Source: Enterobacteriaceae bacterium (GTDB taxonomy: Bacteria; Pseudomonadota; Gammaproteobacteria; Enterobacterales; Enterobacteriaceae). Taken from it: 9,913 bases of DNA. Under the pieces are notes generated by a model that was not told the DNA's origin, ran no database searches, and saw only the letters and a list, made by a program, of their open reading frames with translations. Each line of letters starts with the position of its first letter. Position 1 is the stretch's first letter. The DNA is taken from positions 1 through 9,913 of the forward strand of contig JALAGK010000447.1 of assembly GCA_022712475.1 (NCBI GenBank), written 5' to 3'. The translations under genes were made by a program, and so were the position numbers. Below are positions 1 to 7,899 of this stretch, piece after piece.

Positions 1-1641
1 AAAGAGTACAACACCGTCGACATGAGCCCGCAGCGTCTGTTCAACGATTACATGCCGCCATATAAAGCCGGTCTGGATGCGGGCAGCGGCGCGGTGATGG
101 TGGGCCTGAACTCGCTTAACGGCACGCCTGCGTCCTCTGATGCGTGGCTGCTTAAAGACATTCTGCGCGACAAATGGGGCTTTACCGGTATTACCGTGTC
201 GGATCACGGTGCGATTAAAGAGCTCATCAAGCACGGCACCGCCAGCGACCCGAAAGACGCGGTGCGTGTGGCTATCAAGTCCGGCATTAACATGAGCATG
301 AGCGATGAGTACTACAGCAAGTACCTGCCGGAGCTGGTGAAAAACGGTGACGTGACCATGGCTGAGCTGGACGATGCCGCCCGCCACGTGCTTAACGTGA
401 AATATGATATGGGGCTTTTTAACGACCCGTATCGTCACCTGGGACCGAAAGACTCCGATCCGAAAGACACCTTTGCCGAAGCGCGTCTGCACCGTGAAGA
501 GGCCCGTAAGGTGGCCCGTGAAAGTCTGGTGTTGTTAAAAAACCGCCAGCAAACGCTGCCGCTGAAAAAGTCTGGCACCATTGCCGTGGTGGGACCGCTT
601 GCCGATAGCCAGCGCGATATGATGGGCAGTTGGTCTGGCGCAGGCGTGATTGCTCAGACCGTGACGGCACTGCAGGGCATTCGAAGTGCTGTGGGCGACA
701 AGGCAAAGATTATTTACGCCAAAGGGGCCAACGTCACTAATCACAAAGGCATTATCGACTTCCTTAACCAGTATGAAAAAGCGGTGGCCGTTGATTCGCG
801 CACGCCGCAGCAGATGATTGATGAAGCGGTTGAGGCGGCAAAACAGTCTGATGTGGTGGTTGCGGTGGTGGGCGAAGCGCAGGGCATGGCGCATGAGGCA
901 TCGAGTCGCACCGACATTACCATTCCGCAGAGCCAGCGCGACCTGATTAGCGCGCTTAAAGCCACCGGGAAGCCGCTGGTGCTGGTGCTGATGAATGGCC
1001 GCCCGCTGGCAATAGTCAAAGAAGATCAACAGGCAGATGCCATTCTTGAGACCTGGTTTGCGGGTACGGAAGGGGGCAATGCCATTGCCGATGTCCTCTT
1101 TGGCGACTACAACCCGTCTGGCAAACTGCCTATGTCATTCCCGCGCTCGGTCGGTCAAATCCCGGTGTATTACAGCCATCTCAACACCGGGCGTCCATAT
1201 AACCCAGAGAAGCCGAATAAGTACACGTCTCGCTACTTTGATGAGGCAAATGGTCCGCTGTATCCGTTTGGCTACGGCCTGAGCTACACCACGTTTAGCG
1301 TGTCCGATGTGAAGATGTCGGCACCGAGCATGACAAAGGAGGGCTCGGTAAACGCCAGCGTCACCGTCAGCAATACCGGCGAACGTGAAGGGGCCACTGC
1401 GGTGCAGATGTATCTGCAGGATGTGACGGCATCTATGAGCCGCCCGCTAAAAGAGCTGAAAGCATTTAAGAAAGTGACGCTCAAGCCGGGAGAGTCCACC
1501 ACCGTAAGCTTCCCGATTGACGTGAATGCGCTTAAGTTCTGGAACCAGAAAATGGAGTATGCTGCCGAACCTGGTAAGTTCAATGTCTTCATCGGACTGG
1601 ATTCCGCCCGAGTGAAACAGGGCGAGTTTGAATTGAAGTAA
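1..1641 (+). CDS. bglX: Periplasmic beta-glucosidase BglX, 5'-truncated by the window edge
   Basis: Glycoside hydrolase family 3 enzyme that releases glucose from beta-glucosides in the periplasm. The frame is open from base 1 and the 546 visible residues match the C-terminal part of E. coli BglX (765 aa) almost without gaps, so about 220 N-terminal residues, including the signal peptide, lie outside the window; the first in-frame ATG at base 22 is internal. Visible parts: the end of the (beta/alpha)8 domain with the nucleophile motif TVSDHGA (Asp codon at 202-204), the GH3 C-terminal alpha/beta sandwich starting near LVLLKN, the segment GEAQGMAHEASSR, whose first Glu (874-876) I infer to be the acid/base by position, and a C-terminal fibronectin III-like domain (about the last 90 residues). 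Intact to its TAA stop, with a terminator directly after. It has the same orientation as the osmF operon but is separated by terminator and promoter. Identification is firm. Confidence 0.96.
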   Translation, partial: KEYNTVDMSPQRLFNDYMPPYKAGLDAGSGAVMVGLNSLNGTPASSDAWLLKDILRDKWGFTGITVSDHGAIKELIKHGTASDPKDAVRVAIKSGINMSMSDEYYSKYLPELVKNGDVTMAELDDAARHVLNVKYDMGLFNDPYRHLGPKDSDPKDTFAEARLHREEARKVARESLVLLKNRQQTLPLKKSGTIAVVGPLADSQRDMMGSWSGAGVIAQTVTALQGIRSAVGDKAKIIYAKGANVTNHKGIIDFLNQYEKAVAVDSRTPQQMIDEAVEAAKQSDVVVAVVGEAQGMAHEASSRTDITIPQSQRDLISALKATGKPLVLVLMNGRPLAIVKEDQQADAILETWFAGTEGGNAIADVLFGDYNPSGKLPMSFPRSVGQIPVYYSHLNTGRPYNPEKPNKYTSRYFDEANGPLYPFGYGLSYTTFSVSDVKMSAPSMTKEGSVNASVTVSNTGEREGATAVQMYLQDVTASMSRPLKELKAFKKVTLKPGESTTVSFPIDVNALKFWNQKMEYAAEPGKFNVFIGLDSARVKQGEFELK

Positions 1642-1646
1642 GCAAG

Positions 1647-1670
1647 AAGGCCGGGAAACCGGCCTTTTTT
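1647..1670 (+). terminator. Rho-independent terminator of bglX
   Basis: Perfect 8-bp stem AAGGCCGG / CCGGCCTT with a GAAA tetraloop, followed by a run of T (1665-1670). It starts 5 nt after the bglX stop codon. The very stable GC stem, GNRA loop and U-tract make this a textbook intrinsic terminator that separates bglX from the osmF operon. Confidence 0.95.
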
Positions 1671-1701
1671 ATCACCGAATCCTCTGAATTCTCAATCACT
1701 T

Positions 1702-1730
1702 CGGCCAAACCTGCGATTCCCGACTACACT
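1702..1730 (+). promoter_or_regulatory. Sigma-S-like promoter of the osmF operon
   Basis: The -10 region CTACACT (1724-1730) differs at one position from the sigma-S consensus CTATACT and keeps the diagnostic C at -13. The hexamer CGGCCA (1702-1707) lies 17 bp upstream and is not a sigma-70 -35 box, but it contains the CGGC seen at osmotically regulated sigma-S promoters such as proU. The predicted start near 1737 gives a leader of about 42 nt to the osmF ATG, which has GGAGAGG as its ribosome binding site. E. coli osmF is known to be RpoS-dependent and osmotically induced, which agrees; the exact boxes are my inference. Confidence 0.65.
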
Positions 1731-1778
1731 TTTTCTTCGTTAACACACGAATAAATCAATAAAAATGGAGAGGTCACC

Positions 1779-2705
1779 ATGACGGGACCGTGGAAAAACG
1801 TGACGTTTGCGGCAGCGCTTATGCTGGCGCTGTCAGGAGCTCAGGCGGCAGAGCCGGTGAAGGTCGGCTCGAAAATCGACACTGAAGGCTCGCTGCTGGG
1901 CAATATCATTTTGCAGGTGCTTGAAAACCACGGCGTTAAAACCGTCAATAAAATCCAGCTGGGTACGACCTCCGTCGTGCGTGGTGCTATAACCGCCGGG
2001 GAGCTGGATATCTATCCCGAATATACCGGCAACGGCGCGTTCTTTTTTAAAAAAGAGAAATCGCCAGTGTGGAAGAATGCACAGCAGGGCTATGACACAG
2101 TAAAAACGCTCGATGCGCAGCAAAATCACCTGGTCTGGCTCACGCCAGCGCCTGCGAATAACACCTGGACTATTGCTGTGCGTAAGGATGTGGCGCAGCA
2201 GGGCAAGCTGGCAACGCTTGCCGATCTTAGTCGTTACCTGAAAGAGGGTGGTCAATTTAAGCTTGCGGCGTCGGCGGAGTTTATTGAGCGCGCCGATGCG
2301 CTGCCCGCGTTTGAAAAAGCCTACGGGTTTAAACTGGAGCAACCCCAGCTTTTGTCACTGGCGGGTGGGGATACTGCGGTCACACTGCGTGCCGCGGCGC
2401 AGCAAACCTCCGGCGTCAATGCCGCAATGGCCTATGGCACCGACGGTCCGGTAGCGGCGCTGGGGCTAGTGACGTTAGGTGACCCGAAGGCGGTACAGCC
2501 CATTTACGCGCCAGCCCCGGTAGTGCGTGAGGCCGTACTTAAGGCCTACCCGCACATGGGCGACTGGCTCAAGCCGGTTTTCAGTGCGCTGGATGAAAAA
2601 ACCTTACAGCAGCTTAACGCCAGCATTGCCGTGGATGGGCTTGATGCGCGTAAAGTGGCAGGTGACTGGCTCAGGCAAAAAGGGCTTCTCAACACGGAGC
2701 AATAA
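1779..2705 (+). CDS. osmF: OsmF (YehZ), periplasmic binding protein of the YehZYXW betaine ABC importer
   Basis: 308-residue substrate-binding protein of the OpuAC/ProX-type family (E. coli OsmF: 305 aa). It delivers a quaternary ammonium compound, known for the E. coli system to be glycine betaine at low affinity, to the YehYW permease. A Sec signal peptide is clear: MTGPWKN, a hydrophobic run of about 15 residues, then AQA before AEP (cleavage after residue 23). The mature part opens with VKVGSKIDTEG and contains the family hallmark PEYTGNG, where a ligand-contacting Tyr is expected, and the near-invariant stretches APANNTWTIAV and AAMAYGTDGP. The start at ATG 1779 is supported by GGAGAGG 6 nt upstream and by the signal peptide beginning directly there. 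First gene of its operon; the next gene starts 3 nt after the stop. A Salmonella osmU-type system is a paralogous alternative, but the gene neighbourhood says yehZ. Confidence 0.96.
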   Translation: MTGPWKNVTFAAALMLALSGAQAAEPVKVGSKIDTEGSLLGNIILQVLENHGVKTVNKIQLGTTSVVRGAITAGELDIYPEYTGNGAFFFKKEKSPVWKNAQQGYDTVKTLDAQQNHLVWLTPAPANNTWTIAVRKDVAQQGKLATLADLSRYLKEGGQFKLAASAEFIERADALPAFEKAYGFKLEQPQLLSLAGGDTAVTLRAAAQQTSGVNAAMAYGTDGPVAALGLVTLGDPKAVQPIYAPAPVVREAVLKAYPHMGDWLKPVFSALDEKTLQQLNASIAVDGLDARKVAGDWLRQKGLLNTEQ

Positions 2706-2708
2706 GGC

Positions 2709-3869
2709 GTGAGACTGCACTGCTATAACCGTGTCGCCCTGCTATTGGTGATACTCATGGCGCTGGCGGCGGGACTGCCGTTTATCAGCCATGCGCCTAA
2801 CCGGCTGCTTTCCGGCGAGCCGGTTTTCTTACCGGCGCTACTGGGCACGGCATTCTGGTTGTTACTCATTCCCTTTGCGTTTTTGTGCGTACTGACGTTC
2901 ACACCGTATCTGCGCGCGTCATGCATCGCCACACTGGTGATAAGCCAGGCGTTGCTGATAGTGCTGTTGTTACTGCTTGCGCGTAGCGCCGACATGCTTG
3001 CCACTGACGCCAGCCCGGCGGCGCGCACCTCGCCAGGTAGTGGGCTGTGGCTGTTAGTGTCGCTGTGCCTGCTGTTATGCAGCGATGCGGCAGGGCGACT
3101 GACCCGGCGCGGACTCTGGCGCTGGCTATTGCAGGCGCAGGTATGGGTGATTCCTATACTGCTGCTGGCAAACGGGCAGTTTGCCAGCCTCTCTCTTCTA
3201 AAAGAGTACGCTAACCGACAAGATGTGTTTGACGATGCGCTGAGCCGCCATCTGTTGTTGCTCGGCGCAACGCTATTGCCCGCGCTGCTCATTGGCGTGC
3301 CGCTGGGCGTGTGGAGCTATCGTCGCAGCGCGCTGCGTGGCCCGATATTTGGCGTATTAAATGTTATCCAGACGGTGCCAGCTGTGGCGTTATTTGGGTT
3401 ACTGATAGCGCCACTGGCTGACCTGGGACGCTGGTTGTCCGGGCTGGGGGTCAGCGGTATTAGCGGCACCGGGTTGACGCCTGCGCTGCTGGCGTTGGTG
3501 CTGTATGCCCTGTTGCCGCTGGTCAGAAGTGTGGTGGCAGGGCTGGAGCAGGTGCCCGCTGAGGTACGTGAAAGCGCTCGCGGCATGGGGATGTCGGCGC
3601 AGCAAATCTTCTTTCAGGTGGAAGTGCCGCTGGCGCTGCCAGTATTGCTGCGTGGTCTGAAAGTGGTGGCGGTGCAGACGCTCGGTATGGCGGTGGTAGC
3701 CGCGTTGATTGGTGCAGGCGGTTTTGGCGCGCTGGTGTTTCAGGGGCTGCTCAGTAGCGCACTGGATCTGGTGCTGCTGGGAGTTATCCCGGTTATCGCG
3801 CTGGCGGTACTGGCAGATGCGCTGTTTAACCTGCTGATTGTCGGGCTGGAGGCGGCAAACCATGATTGA
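2709..3869 (+). CDS. yehY: YehY, permease subunit of the betaine ABC importer
   Basis: 386-residue inner-membrane permease (E. coli YehY: 385 aa). The N-terminal half has several hydrophobic segments (about residues 8-25, 44-64, 70-92, 112-124, 138-156) that are poorly conserved in the family. The C-terminal half is the canonical BPD_transp_1 domain, from about residue 180, starting LLLLGATLLPALLIGVPLG. The cytoplasmic EAA loop that docks on the ATPase is recognisable at about 285-311 (ESARGMGMS ... VEVPLALP). The start codon is GTG at 2709, with GGAG at 2696-2699, nine bases upstream, inside the end of osmF; this start keeps a 3-nt gap and an N-terminus comparable with E. coli. The 3' end overlaps yehX by 8 nt, implying translational coupling. 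It probably pairs with YehW as a heterodimeric channel. Confidence 0.95.
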   Translation: MRLHCYNRVALLLVILMALAAGLPFISHAPNRLLSGEPVFLPALLGTAFWLLLIPFAFLCVLTFTPYLRASCIATLVISQALLIVLLLLLARSADMLATDASPAARTSPGSGLWLLVSLCLLLCSDAAGRLTRRGLWRWLLQAQVWVIPILLLANGQFASLSLLKEYANRQDVFDDALSRHLLLLGATLLPALLIGVPLGVWSYRRSALRGPIFGVLNVIQTVPAVALFGLLIAPLADLGRWLSGLGVSGISGTGLTPALLALVLYALLPLVRSVVAGLEQVPAEVRESARGMGMSAQQIFFQVEVPLALPVLLRGLKVVAVQTLGMAVVAALIGAGGFGALVFQGLLSSALDLVLLGVIPVIALAVLADALFNLLIVGLEAANHD

Positions 3870-4791
3870 ATTTAACGGCGTCAGTAAATATTACCAGGGA
3901 CGCGCGGCGGTGGATACGCTGTCGCTAAACTGCCCGCAAGGGGCATTCATGGTGCTGCTGGGCACGTCCGGCTCAGGGAAGTCCACTACGCTTAAGATGA
4001 TAAACCAGCTGATAAAGCACGACGCCGGGCAGATACGTTTTGCCGGGCGCGATATTACCGACATTGACCCGCGGCAACTGCGCCAGCGTATTGGTTATGC
4101 CATTCAGTCTGTCGGTCTGTTTCCGCACTGGAGCGTGGCGCGCAACATCGCCACTGTGCCAACGTTACTGGGCTGGCCGAAGCAGAAAATCAATGCGCGA
4201 GTGGATGAGCTTTTACATCTGCTGGGGCTTGAGCCCGCGTTGTTTCGTGAGCGTTATCCGCACCAGCTTTCAGGCGGGCAACAGCAGCGGGTGGGCGTGG
4301 CGCGAGCGCTGGCAGCCGATCCGCAAGTACTGTTGATGGATGAGCCATTCGGCGCGCTTGACCCGGTAACCCGCACGGCAATGCAACAGGAAATTCGGCG
4401 TATTCATCAGATGCAGGGGCGCACCATTGTCCTGGTGACGCATGATGTCGATGAAGCGCTGCGTCTTGCCGACCGCGTGGTGCTACTGGACGGGGGTAAG
4501 GTTATACAGCAGGGGACGCCGCATGAACTCCTGAGCCAGCCTGCCAGCCCGTTTGTACGCGCGTTTTTTGGTAGCCACGAGCCGGGCGTGCGGTTGCTGT
4601 CGCTGCAAACGGTGGCCCAGCGTATGCGTCGCGAGGTGCGCTACAGCGGTGAGTCAGTGCCTCATGACTTAACACTGCGCGAGGCGCTGTCACGTTTTGT
4701 GGAGTTCGGCGTGACCACTCTGGGTGTTACCGATGCCGCCGGTCAGCCGTGCGGGGTACTGCATTTCAATGATTTGGTTGAAGCGCCGTGA
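3862..4791 (+). CDS. yehX: YehX, ATPase subunit of the betaine ABC importer
   Basis: 309-residue ABC ATPase that powers the YehYW permease from the cytoplasmic face. All nucleotide-binding motifs are intact: Walker [10 protein letters not shown] (34-42), Q-loop Gln82, signature LSGGQQQR (136-143), Walker B VLLMDEP (156-162) and switch His194 in LVTHD. After about residue 225 there is an accessory region with one CBS-like segment ([19 protein letters not shown] ... GVLHFNDL), as in the QAT/OpuA-type ATPases, where paired CBS domains sense ionic strength; here only about half of a tandem CBS module is present, which is also true of E. coli YehX. I chose ATG 3862, not the upstream in-frame GTG-type starts, because it gives the E. 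coli-like N-terminus MIEF and has GGAGG nine bases upstream. It overlaps yehY by 8 nt and yehW by 4 nt. Confidence 0.95.
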   Translation: MIEFNGVSKYYQGRAAVDTLSLNCPQGAFMVLLGTSGSGKSTTLKMINQLIKHDAGQIRFAGRDITDIDPRQLRQRIGYAIQSVGLFPHWSVARNIATVPTLLGWPKQKINARVDELLHLLGLEPALFRERYPHQLSGGQQQRVGVARALAADPQVLLMDEPFGALDPVTRTAMQQEIRRIHQMQGRTIVLVTHDVDEALRLADRVVLLDGGKVIQQGTPHELLSQPASPFVRAFFGSHEPGVRLLSLQTVAQRMRREVRYSGESVPHDLTLREALSRFVEFGVTTLGVTDAAGQPCGVLHFNDLVEAP

Positions 4792-5531
4792 ACAGGGTAA
4801 GGGCGGTGTTGCGCTCATCTTTATTCTGGCTGCTGATGCTGTTTATTGTATTGCTGGCTGCGCTGCCGCACAGCGAAGCCCTGTGGGCCGGATGGTTTCC
4901 TGCGCTGGACCGCCCGCTGTATCAGCAGGACAGCTTTGCTGCGCTGGCGTTGGTGCATATGTTGCTGGTGCTGACCTCCAGTTTGCTGGCGGCGGTGATT
5001 GGCATTGGTGTGGGGATTGCTGTGACGCGTCCTGCTGGGCGTGAGTTTCGCCCGCTGGCAGAAACCCTGGCGGCTGTGGGACAGACGTTCCCGCCCGTTG
5101 CTGTGTTGGCTGTTGCCGTACCCGTGCTGGGTTTTGGACAAACGCCTGCGCTGATTGCGCTGGTGCTTTACGGATTATTGCCGATATTACAGGGCACGCT
5201 GGCGGGAATGGCGGCGGTGCCGGGTGATGCACGCGACGTGGCAAATGGAGTTGGCATGAGCAACTGGCAACGGCTGTGGCAGGTCGAACTGCCGCTGGCG
5301 GCACCGGTCATACTGGCAGGCGTCAGAACATCGGTGATTATTAACATCGGCACGGCGGCCATTGCCTCGACCGTTGGCGTGCGCTCGCTTGGCACACCGA
5401 TTATTATCGGCCTCAGCGGGTTTAATACCGCGTGGGTGATTCAGGGGGCTGTGACGGTGGCACTGATGGCGGTTGTGGTTGATAGCGCTTTTGCGCATTT
5501 ACAGCGCCGCTTTACCCCATACGCACGATAA
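4788..5531 (+). CDS. yehW: YehW, second permease subunit of the betaine ABC importer
   Basis: 247-residue inner-membrane permease (E. coli YehW: 243 aa), last gene of the operon. One N-terminal membrane segment (about 11-27) precedes a BPD_transp_1 domain with segments near 55-78, 98-115, 119-136, 182-203 and 213-234. The EAA loop is at about 148-173 ([10 protein letters not shown] ... VELPLAAP), and the strongly conserved [13 protein letters not shown] follows at 178-190. The start used is GTG 4788, whose GTGA overlaps the yehX stop, a standard coupling arrangement. A second GTG at 4806 (codon 7) is a possible alternative, because the E. coli protein aligns from about residue 5 and neither start has a strong Shine-Dalgarno sequence. 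The 3' end runs 20 nt into the opposing yohO gene, and no terminator follows directly. Confidence 0.94.
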   Translation: MNRVRAVLRSSLFWLLMLFIVLLAALPHSEALWAGWFPALDRPLYQQDSFAALALVHMLLVLTSSLLAAVIGIGVGIAVTRPAGREFRPLAETLAAVGQTFPPVAVLAVAVPVLGFGQTPALIALVLYGLLPILQGTLAGMAAVPGDARDVANGVGMSNWQRLWQVELPLAAPVILAGVRTSVIINIGTAAIASTVGVRSLGTPIIIGLSGFNTAWVIQGAVTVALMAVVVDSAFAHLQRRFTPYAR

Positions 5532-5619
5532 TGCTGTAACCCATCAGCATAACGCCACCAATACCCCCGAGCGCCATGAGGACCATGCCGGTGATTATCG
5601 CGATTTTACCTGGTTTCAT
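5512..5619 (-). CDS. yohO: YohO, 35-residue small membrane protein
   Basis: 35-codon ORF beginning [19 protein letters not shown] and ending in IIVRMG. It has the same length as E. coli YohO and shares the core GGIGGVML, the following GY and the basic near-C-terminal Arg. One hydrophobic segment (about residues 6-28) follows a Lys-containing N-terminus, so it is probably a single-span inner-membrane peptide; its function is unknown. AAAGGA lies 6 nt upstream of the ATG as ribosome binding site, and a perfect TATAAT sits upstream of that. It is convergent with yehW and overlaps its last 20 bases, so the two stop codons lie inside each other's gene. The same yehW/yohO neighbourhood occurs in E. 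coli, which supports the assignment. Too short to be found by length cut-offs. Confidence 0.9.
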   Translation of the reverse strand: MKPGKIAIITGMVLMALGGIGGVMLMGYSIIVRMG

Positions 5620-5645
5620 AATGTGTTCCTTTTGTTAGCGAAAGG

Positions 5646-5651
5646 ATTATA
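5646..5651 (-). promoter_or_regulatory. -10 box of a probable yohO promoter
   Basis: Reading on the minus strand, a perfect TATAAT lies 26 nt upstream of the yohO ATG, giving a leader of about 20 nt that carries the ribosome binding site. The -35 region is poor: TCGTTA at 17-bp spacing matches 3 of 6 consensus bases, so activation by another factor is possible. No TG extension is present. Confidence 0.55.
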
Positions 5652-5703
5652 CGGTGAAAGAAATCGGTTAACGAAGCTTTATGTGCCGGATGAGTGACAG
5701 GGT

Positions 5704-5763
5704 TCAGGCTCGACGCACTTTTCTGATAAACGCGAGTGTCGCGAGGGCTATTTTTCCAGGCAT
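5704..5763 (-). CDS. Candidate 19-residue small protein with a YohO-like N-terminus
   Basis: Minus-strand ORF encoding MPGKIALATLAFIRKVRRA. A perfect AAGGAGG (5772-5778) lies 8 nt upstream of the ATG, the best ribosome binding site in this window. The first residues PGKIA followed by a Thr three residues later repeat the N-terminus of YohO next door ([10 protein letters not shown]), while the codons differ mostly at third positions (CCT/CCA, GGA/GGT, ATA/ATC, GCC/GCG). It then has a short hydrophobic stretch and a basic tail (RKVRRA), too short for a full membrane span. It could be a small translated protein, a decayed or internally deleted yohO duplicate, or a leader peptide before yohO. No database support could be checked; the function is unknown. 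Its transcript could come from metG read-through or a weak local promoter. Confidence 0.4.
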   Translation of the reverse strand: MPGKIALATLAFIRKVRRA

Positions 5764-5774
5764 AAGACATGCCT
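5758..5774 (-). promoter_or_regulatory. Hairpin covering the start of the 19-codon ORF
   Basis: Perfect 6-bp inverted repeat AGGCAT / ATGCCT with a 5-nt loop. In minus-strand RNA one arm takes in the last three bases of the AAGGAGG ribosome binding site and the other arm contains the whole AUG start codon, so folding would hide the translation start. Short and of modest stability; a regulatory role is inference. Confidence 0.35.
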
Positions 5775-5810
5775 CCTTAACCGCATCTTGTTAAATTGCC
5801 CTGCCTTAGA

Positions 5811-5848
5811 AAAGCAAAACCCCACGGCGTCGCGTGGGGTTTTGCTTT
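5811..5848 (-). terminator. Intrinsic terminator of metG, probably bidirectional
   Basis: Perfect 16-bp inverted repeat AAAGCAAAACCCCACG / CGTGGGGTTTTGCTTT around a 6-nt loop (5827-5832). It lies 15 nt beyond the metG stop. Read on the minus strand, the GC stem is followed by TTTTGCTTTTC; read on the plus strand, by TTTTGCTTTAC. It could therefore also be the first efficient stop for plus-strand transcripts leaving yehW about 300 nt upstream. Confidence 0.9.
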
Positions 5849-5863
5849 ACGTCTCAGGTGTGA

Positions 5864-7897
5864 TTAACTCACGCGCTGGCCCGGCTGTGCGCCGCTGTCC
5901 GGGCTTAACAGGAAGATGTCTTTCCCGCCAGGGCCTGCGGCCATCACCATACCTTCAGACATGCCAAAGCGCATTTTACGCGGCGCGAGGTTGGCGACCA
6001 TCACTGTCAGGCGGCCAATCAGCGCCTGTGGATCCGGGTAAGCGGAGCGGATGCCGGAGAACACGTTGCGCTTCTCGCCGCCGAGATCCAGCGTCAGGCG
6101 CAGCAGTTTATCGGAGCCGTCCACAAACTCGGCGTTTTCAATGAGCGCAATGCGCATATCTACTTTCGCGAAATCGTCAAACGCAATGGTGTCAGCAATA
6201 GGCTCATCAGCAAGCGGGCCGCTCACCGGCTGCGCTGTGGTGGCTTTCACTTCTTCTTTTGAGGCCTCAACCAGCGCGTCAACCTGCTTCGTGTCGATAC
6301 GGTTGTACAGCGCCTTGAAGGTATTCACCTTGTGGCTAAGCAGCGGCTGGGCAATACCGTCCCAGGTCAGAGTGGTATTGAGGAAGGCTTCGGTGCGCTC
6401 GGCCAGTGAAGGCAGCACCGGCTTAAGCCAGGTCATCAGAACACGGAACAGGTTGATGCCCATTGAGCAGATAGCCTGCAGGTCCGCATCGCGGCCTTCC
6501 TCTTTAGCGACAACCCACGGTGCCTGCTCATCCACATAGCGGTTAGCAAGATCCGCCATTGCCATAATTTCACGCACTGCGCGACCAAATTCGCGGCTTT
6601 CCCATGCTTCACCAATGCTCTGTGCCGCGTCGGTAAAGGTTTTATACAACGCCGGATCAGCAAGCTCTGCGGCCAGTTCGCCACCAAAGCGTTTGGCGAT
6701 AAAGCCCGCGTTACGGGACGCCAGGTTAACCACTTTGTTGACAATATCGGCATTAACACGCTGTACGAAGTCTTCGAGGTTAAGATCGATATCGTCAATG
6801 CGTGACGACAGCTTGGCGGTGTAGTAGTAGCGCAGGCTGTCGGCATCAAAATGCTTAAGCCAGGTGCTGGCTTTGATGAAAGTGCCGCGTGATTTGGACA
6901 TCTTGGCACCGTTTACGGTGACGTAGCCGTGCACAAACAGATTCGTTGGCTTGCGATAGCCGCTGCCTTCGAGCATCGCCGGCCAGAACAGGCTGTGGAA
7001 GTAAACGATGTCTTTACCGATGAAGTGATACAGCTCGGCGTCAGAGTCTTTTTTCCACCAGTCGTCAAAATTCAAATCGTCGCGCTTGTCGCACAGGTTT
7101 TTAAACGAGCCCATGTAGCCAATAGGCGCGTCCAGCCAGACGTAGAAGTATTTCCCCGGCGCGTTGGGGATTTCAAAACCGAAGTAAGGCGCATCGCGGG
7201 AGATATCCCACTGCTGCAAACCGGCATCGAACCACTCCTGTATTTTGTTCGCGACTTGCTCCTGAAGCGCGCCGGAGCGTGTCCAGGCGTTAAGCATTTC
7301 GCTAAACGACGGCAGGTCAAAGAAGTAGTGCTCGGACTCACGCATCACTGGTGTGGCGCCAGATACCACGGATTTCGGGTCAATCAGTTCGGTGGGACTG
7401 TAGGTCGCGCCGCACACTTCGCAGTTGTCGCCGTACTGATCCGGTGATTTACATTTTGGGCAGGTACCTTTCACGAAACGGTCCGGCAGGAACATGCCTT
7501 TTTCCGGATCATAAAGCTGGGAGATGGTGCGGTTTTTGATAAAGCCGTTTTCTTTCAGGCGCGTATAGATAAGCTCAGACAGCTCACGGTTCTCCTCGCT
7601 GTGCGTGGAGTGGTAGTTGTCATAGCTGATATCAAAACCGGCAAAATCGGTCTGATGTTCCTGGCTCATTTCGCCAATCATCTGCTCTGGCGTTATACCA
7701 AGCTGCTGCGCTTTGAGCATAATCGGCGTGCCGTGGGCATCGTCGGCGCAGATGAAGTTGACGTTGTGGCCGCGCATTCGCTGATACCGAACCCAGACAT
7801 CCGCCTGGATATGCTCCAGCATGTGACCGAGATGAATGGAGCCATTCGCATAGGGAAGGGCGCAGGTAACCAGTATTTTCTTCGCGACGTGAGCCAT
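5864..7897 (-). CDS. metG: Methionyl-tRNA synthetase
   Basis: Class I aminoacyl-tRNA synthetase that charges tRNA-Met and initiator tRNA with methionine in the cytoplasm; essential. 677 residues, the same length as E. coli MetG. The ATP-binding HIGH-type motif is HLGH (22-25), the zinc knuckle has Cys146, Cys149, Cys159 and Cys162, and the KMSKS loop is intact at 332-336. The anticodon-binding helical domain runs to about 550, and the C-terminal Trbp111-like OB-fold dimerisation/tRNA-binding domain (about 575-677) contains [10 protein letters not shown] and [13 protein letters not shown]. The frame is open for another 24 codons upstream, but I start at the Met at 7897 because [19 protein letters not shown] matches the E. 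coli N-terminus. There is no good Shine-Dalgarno sequence before this ATG. Divergent from mrp. The C-terminus ends in QRVS where E. coli has QVK, a trivial difference. Confidence 0.98.
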   Translation of the reverse strand: MAHVAKKILVTCALPYANGSIHLGHMLEHIQADVWVRYQRMRGHNVNFICADDAHGTPIMLKAQQLGITPEQMIGEMSQEHQTDFAGFDISYDNYHSTHSEENRELSELIYTRLKENGFIKNRTISQLYDPEKGMFLPDRFVKGTCPKCKSPDQYGDNCEVCGATYSPTELIDPKSVVSGATPVMRESEHYFFDLPSFSEMLNAWTRSGALQEQVANKIQEWFDAGLQQWDISRDAPYFGFEIPNAPGKYFYVWLDAPIGYMGSFKNLCDKRDDLNFDDWWKKDSDAELYHFIGKDIVYFHSLFWPAMLEGSGYRKPTNLFVHGYVTVNGAKMSKSRGTFIKASTWLKHFDADSLRYYYTAKLSSRIDDIDLNLEDFVQRVNADIVNKVVNLASRNAGFIAKRFGGELAAELADPALYKTFTDAAQSIGEAWESREFGRAVREIMAMADLANRYVDEQAPWVVAKEEGRDADLQAICSMGINLFRVLMTWLKPVLPSLAERTEAFLNTTLTWDGIAQPLLSHKVNTFKALYNRIDTKQVDALVEASKEEVKATTAQPVSGPLADEPIADTIAFDDFAKVDMRIALIENAEFVDGSDKLLRLTLDLGGEKRNVFSGIRSAYPDPQALIGRLTVMVANLAPRKMRFGMSEGMVMAAGPGGKDIFLLSPDSGAQPGQRVS

Positions 7898-7899
7898 AG

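Noticed and set aside
535..1029. Open minus-strand frame opposite bglX (164 codons)
   Set aside because: Antisense shadow of the conserved GH3 gene; composition is His/Arg-rich and no ribosome binding site was found.
3399..3863. Open minus-strand frame opposite yehY (154 codons)
   Set aside because: Gln/His-rich antisense shadow of a membrane protein gene; no homology recognised.
5531..5550. ATGCTG/CAGCAT hairpin just after yehW as an operon terminator
   Set aside because: Only 6 bp with an 8-nt loop and no T-tract; it lies inside yohO coding sequence.
5682..5694. GCCGGATGAG-like start of a REP/BIME element
   Set aside because: Only the first ~10 bases match and no complementary arm follows.
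5606..5770. Minus-strand ORF of 54 codons starting MSYAWKNSPRD in the metG-yohO spacer
   Set aside because: Its ATG is only 1 nt from the AAGGAGG ribosome binding site, too close to use it; the frame crosses the yohO promoter and ends inside yohO. The ATG 7 nt further on has ideal spacing.
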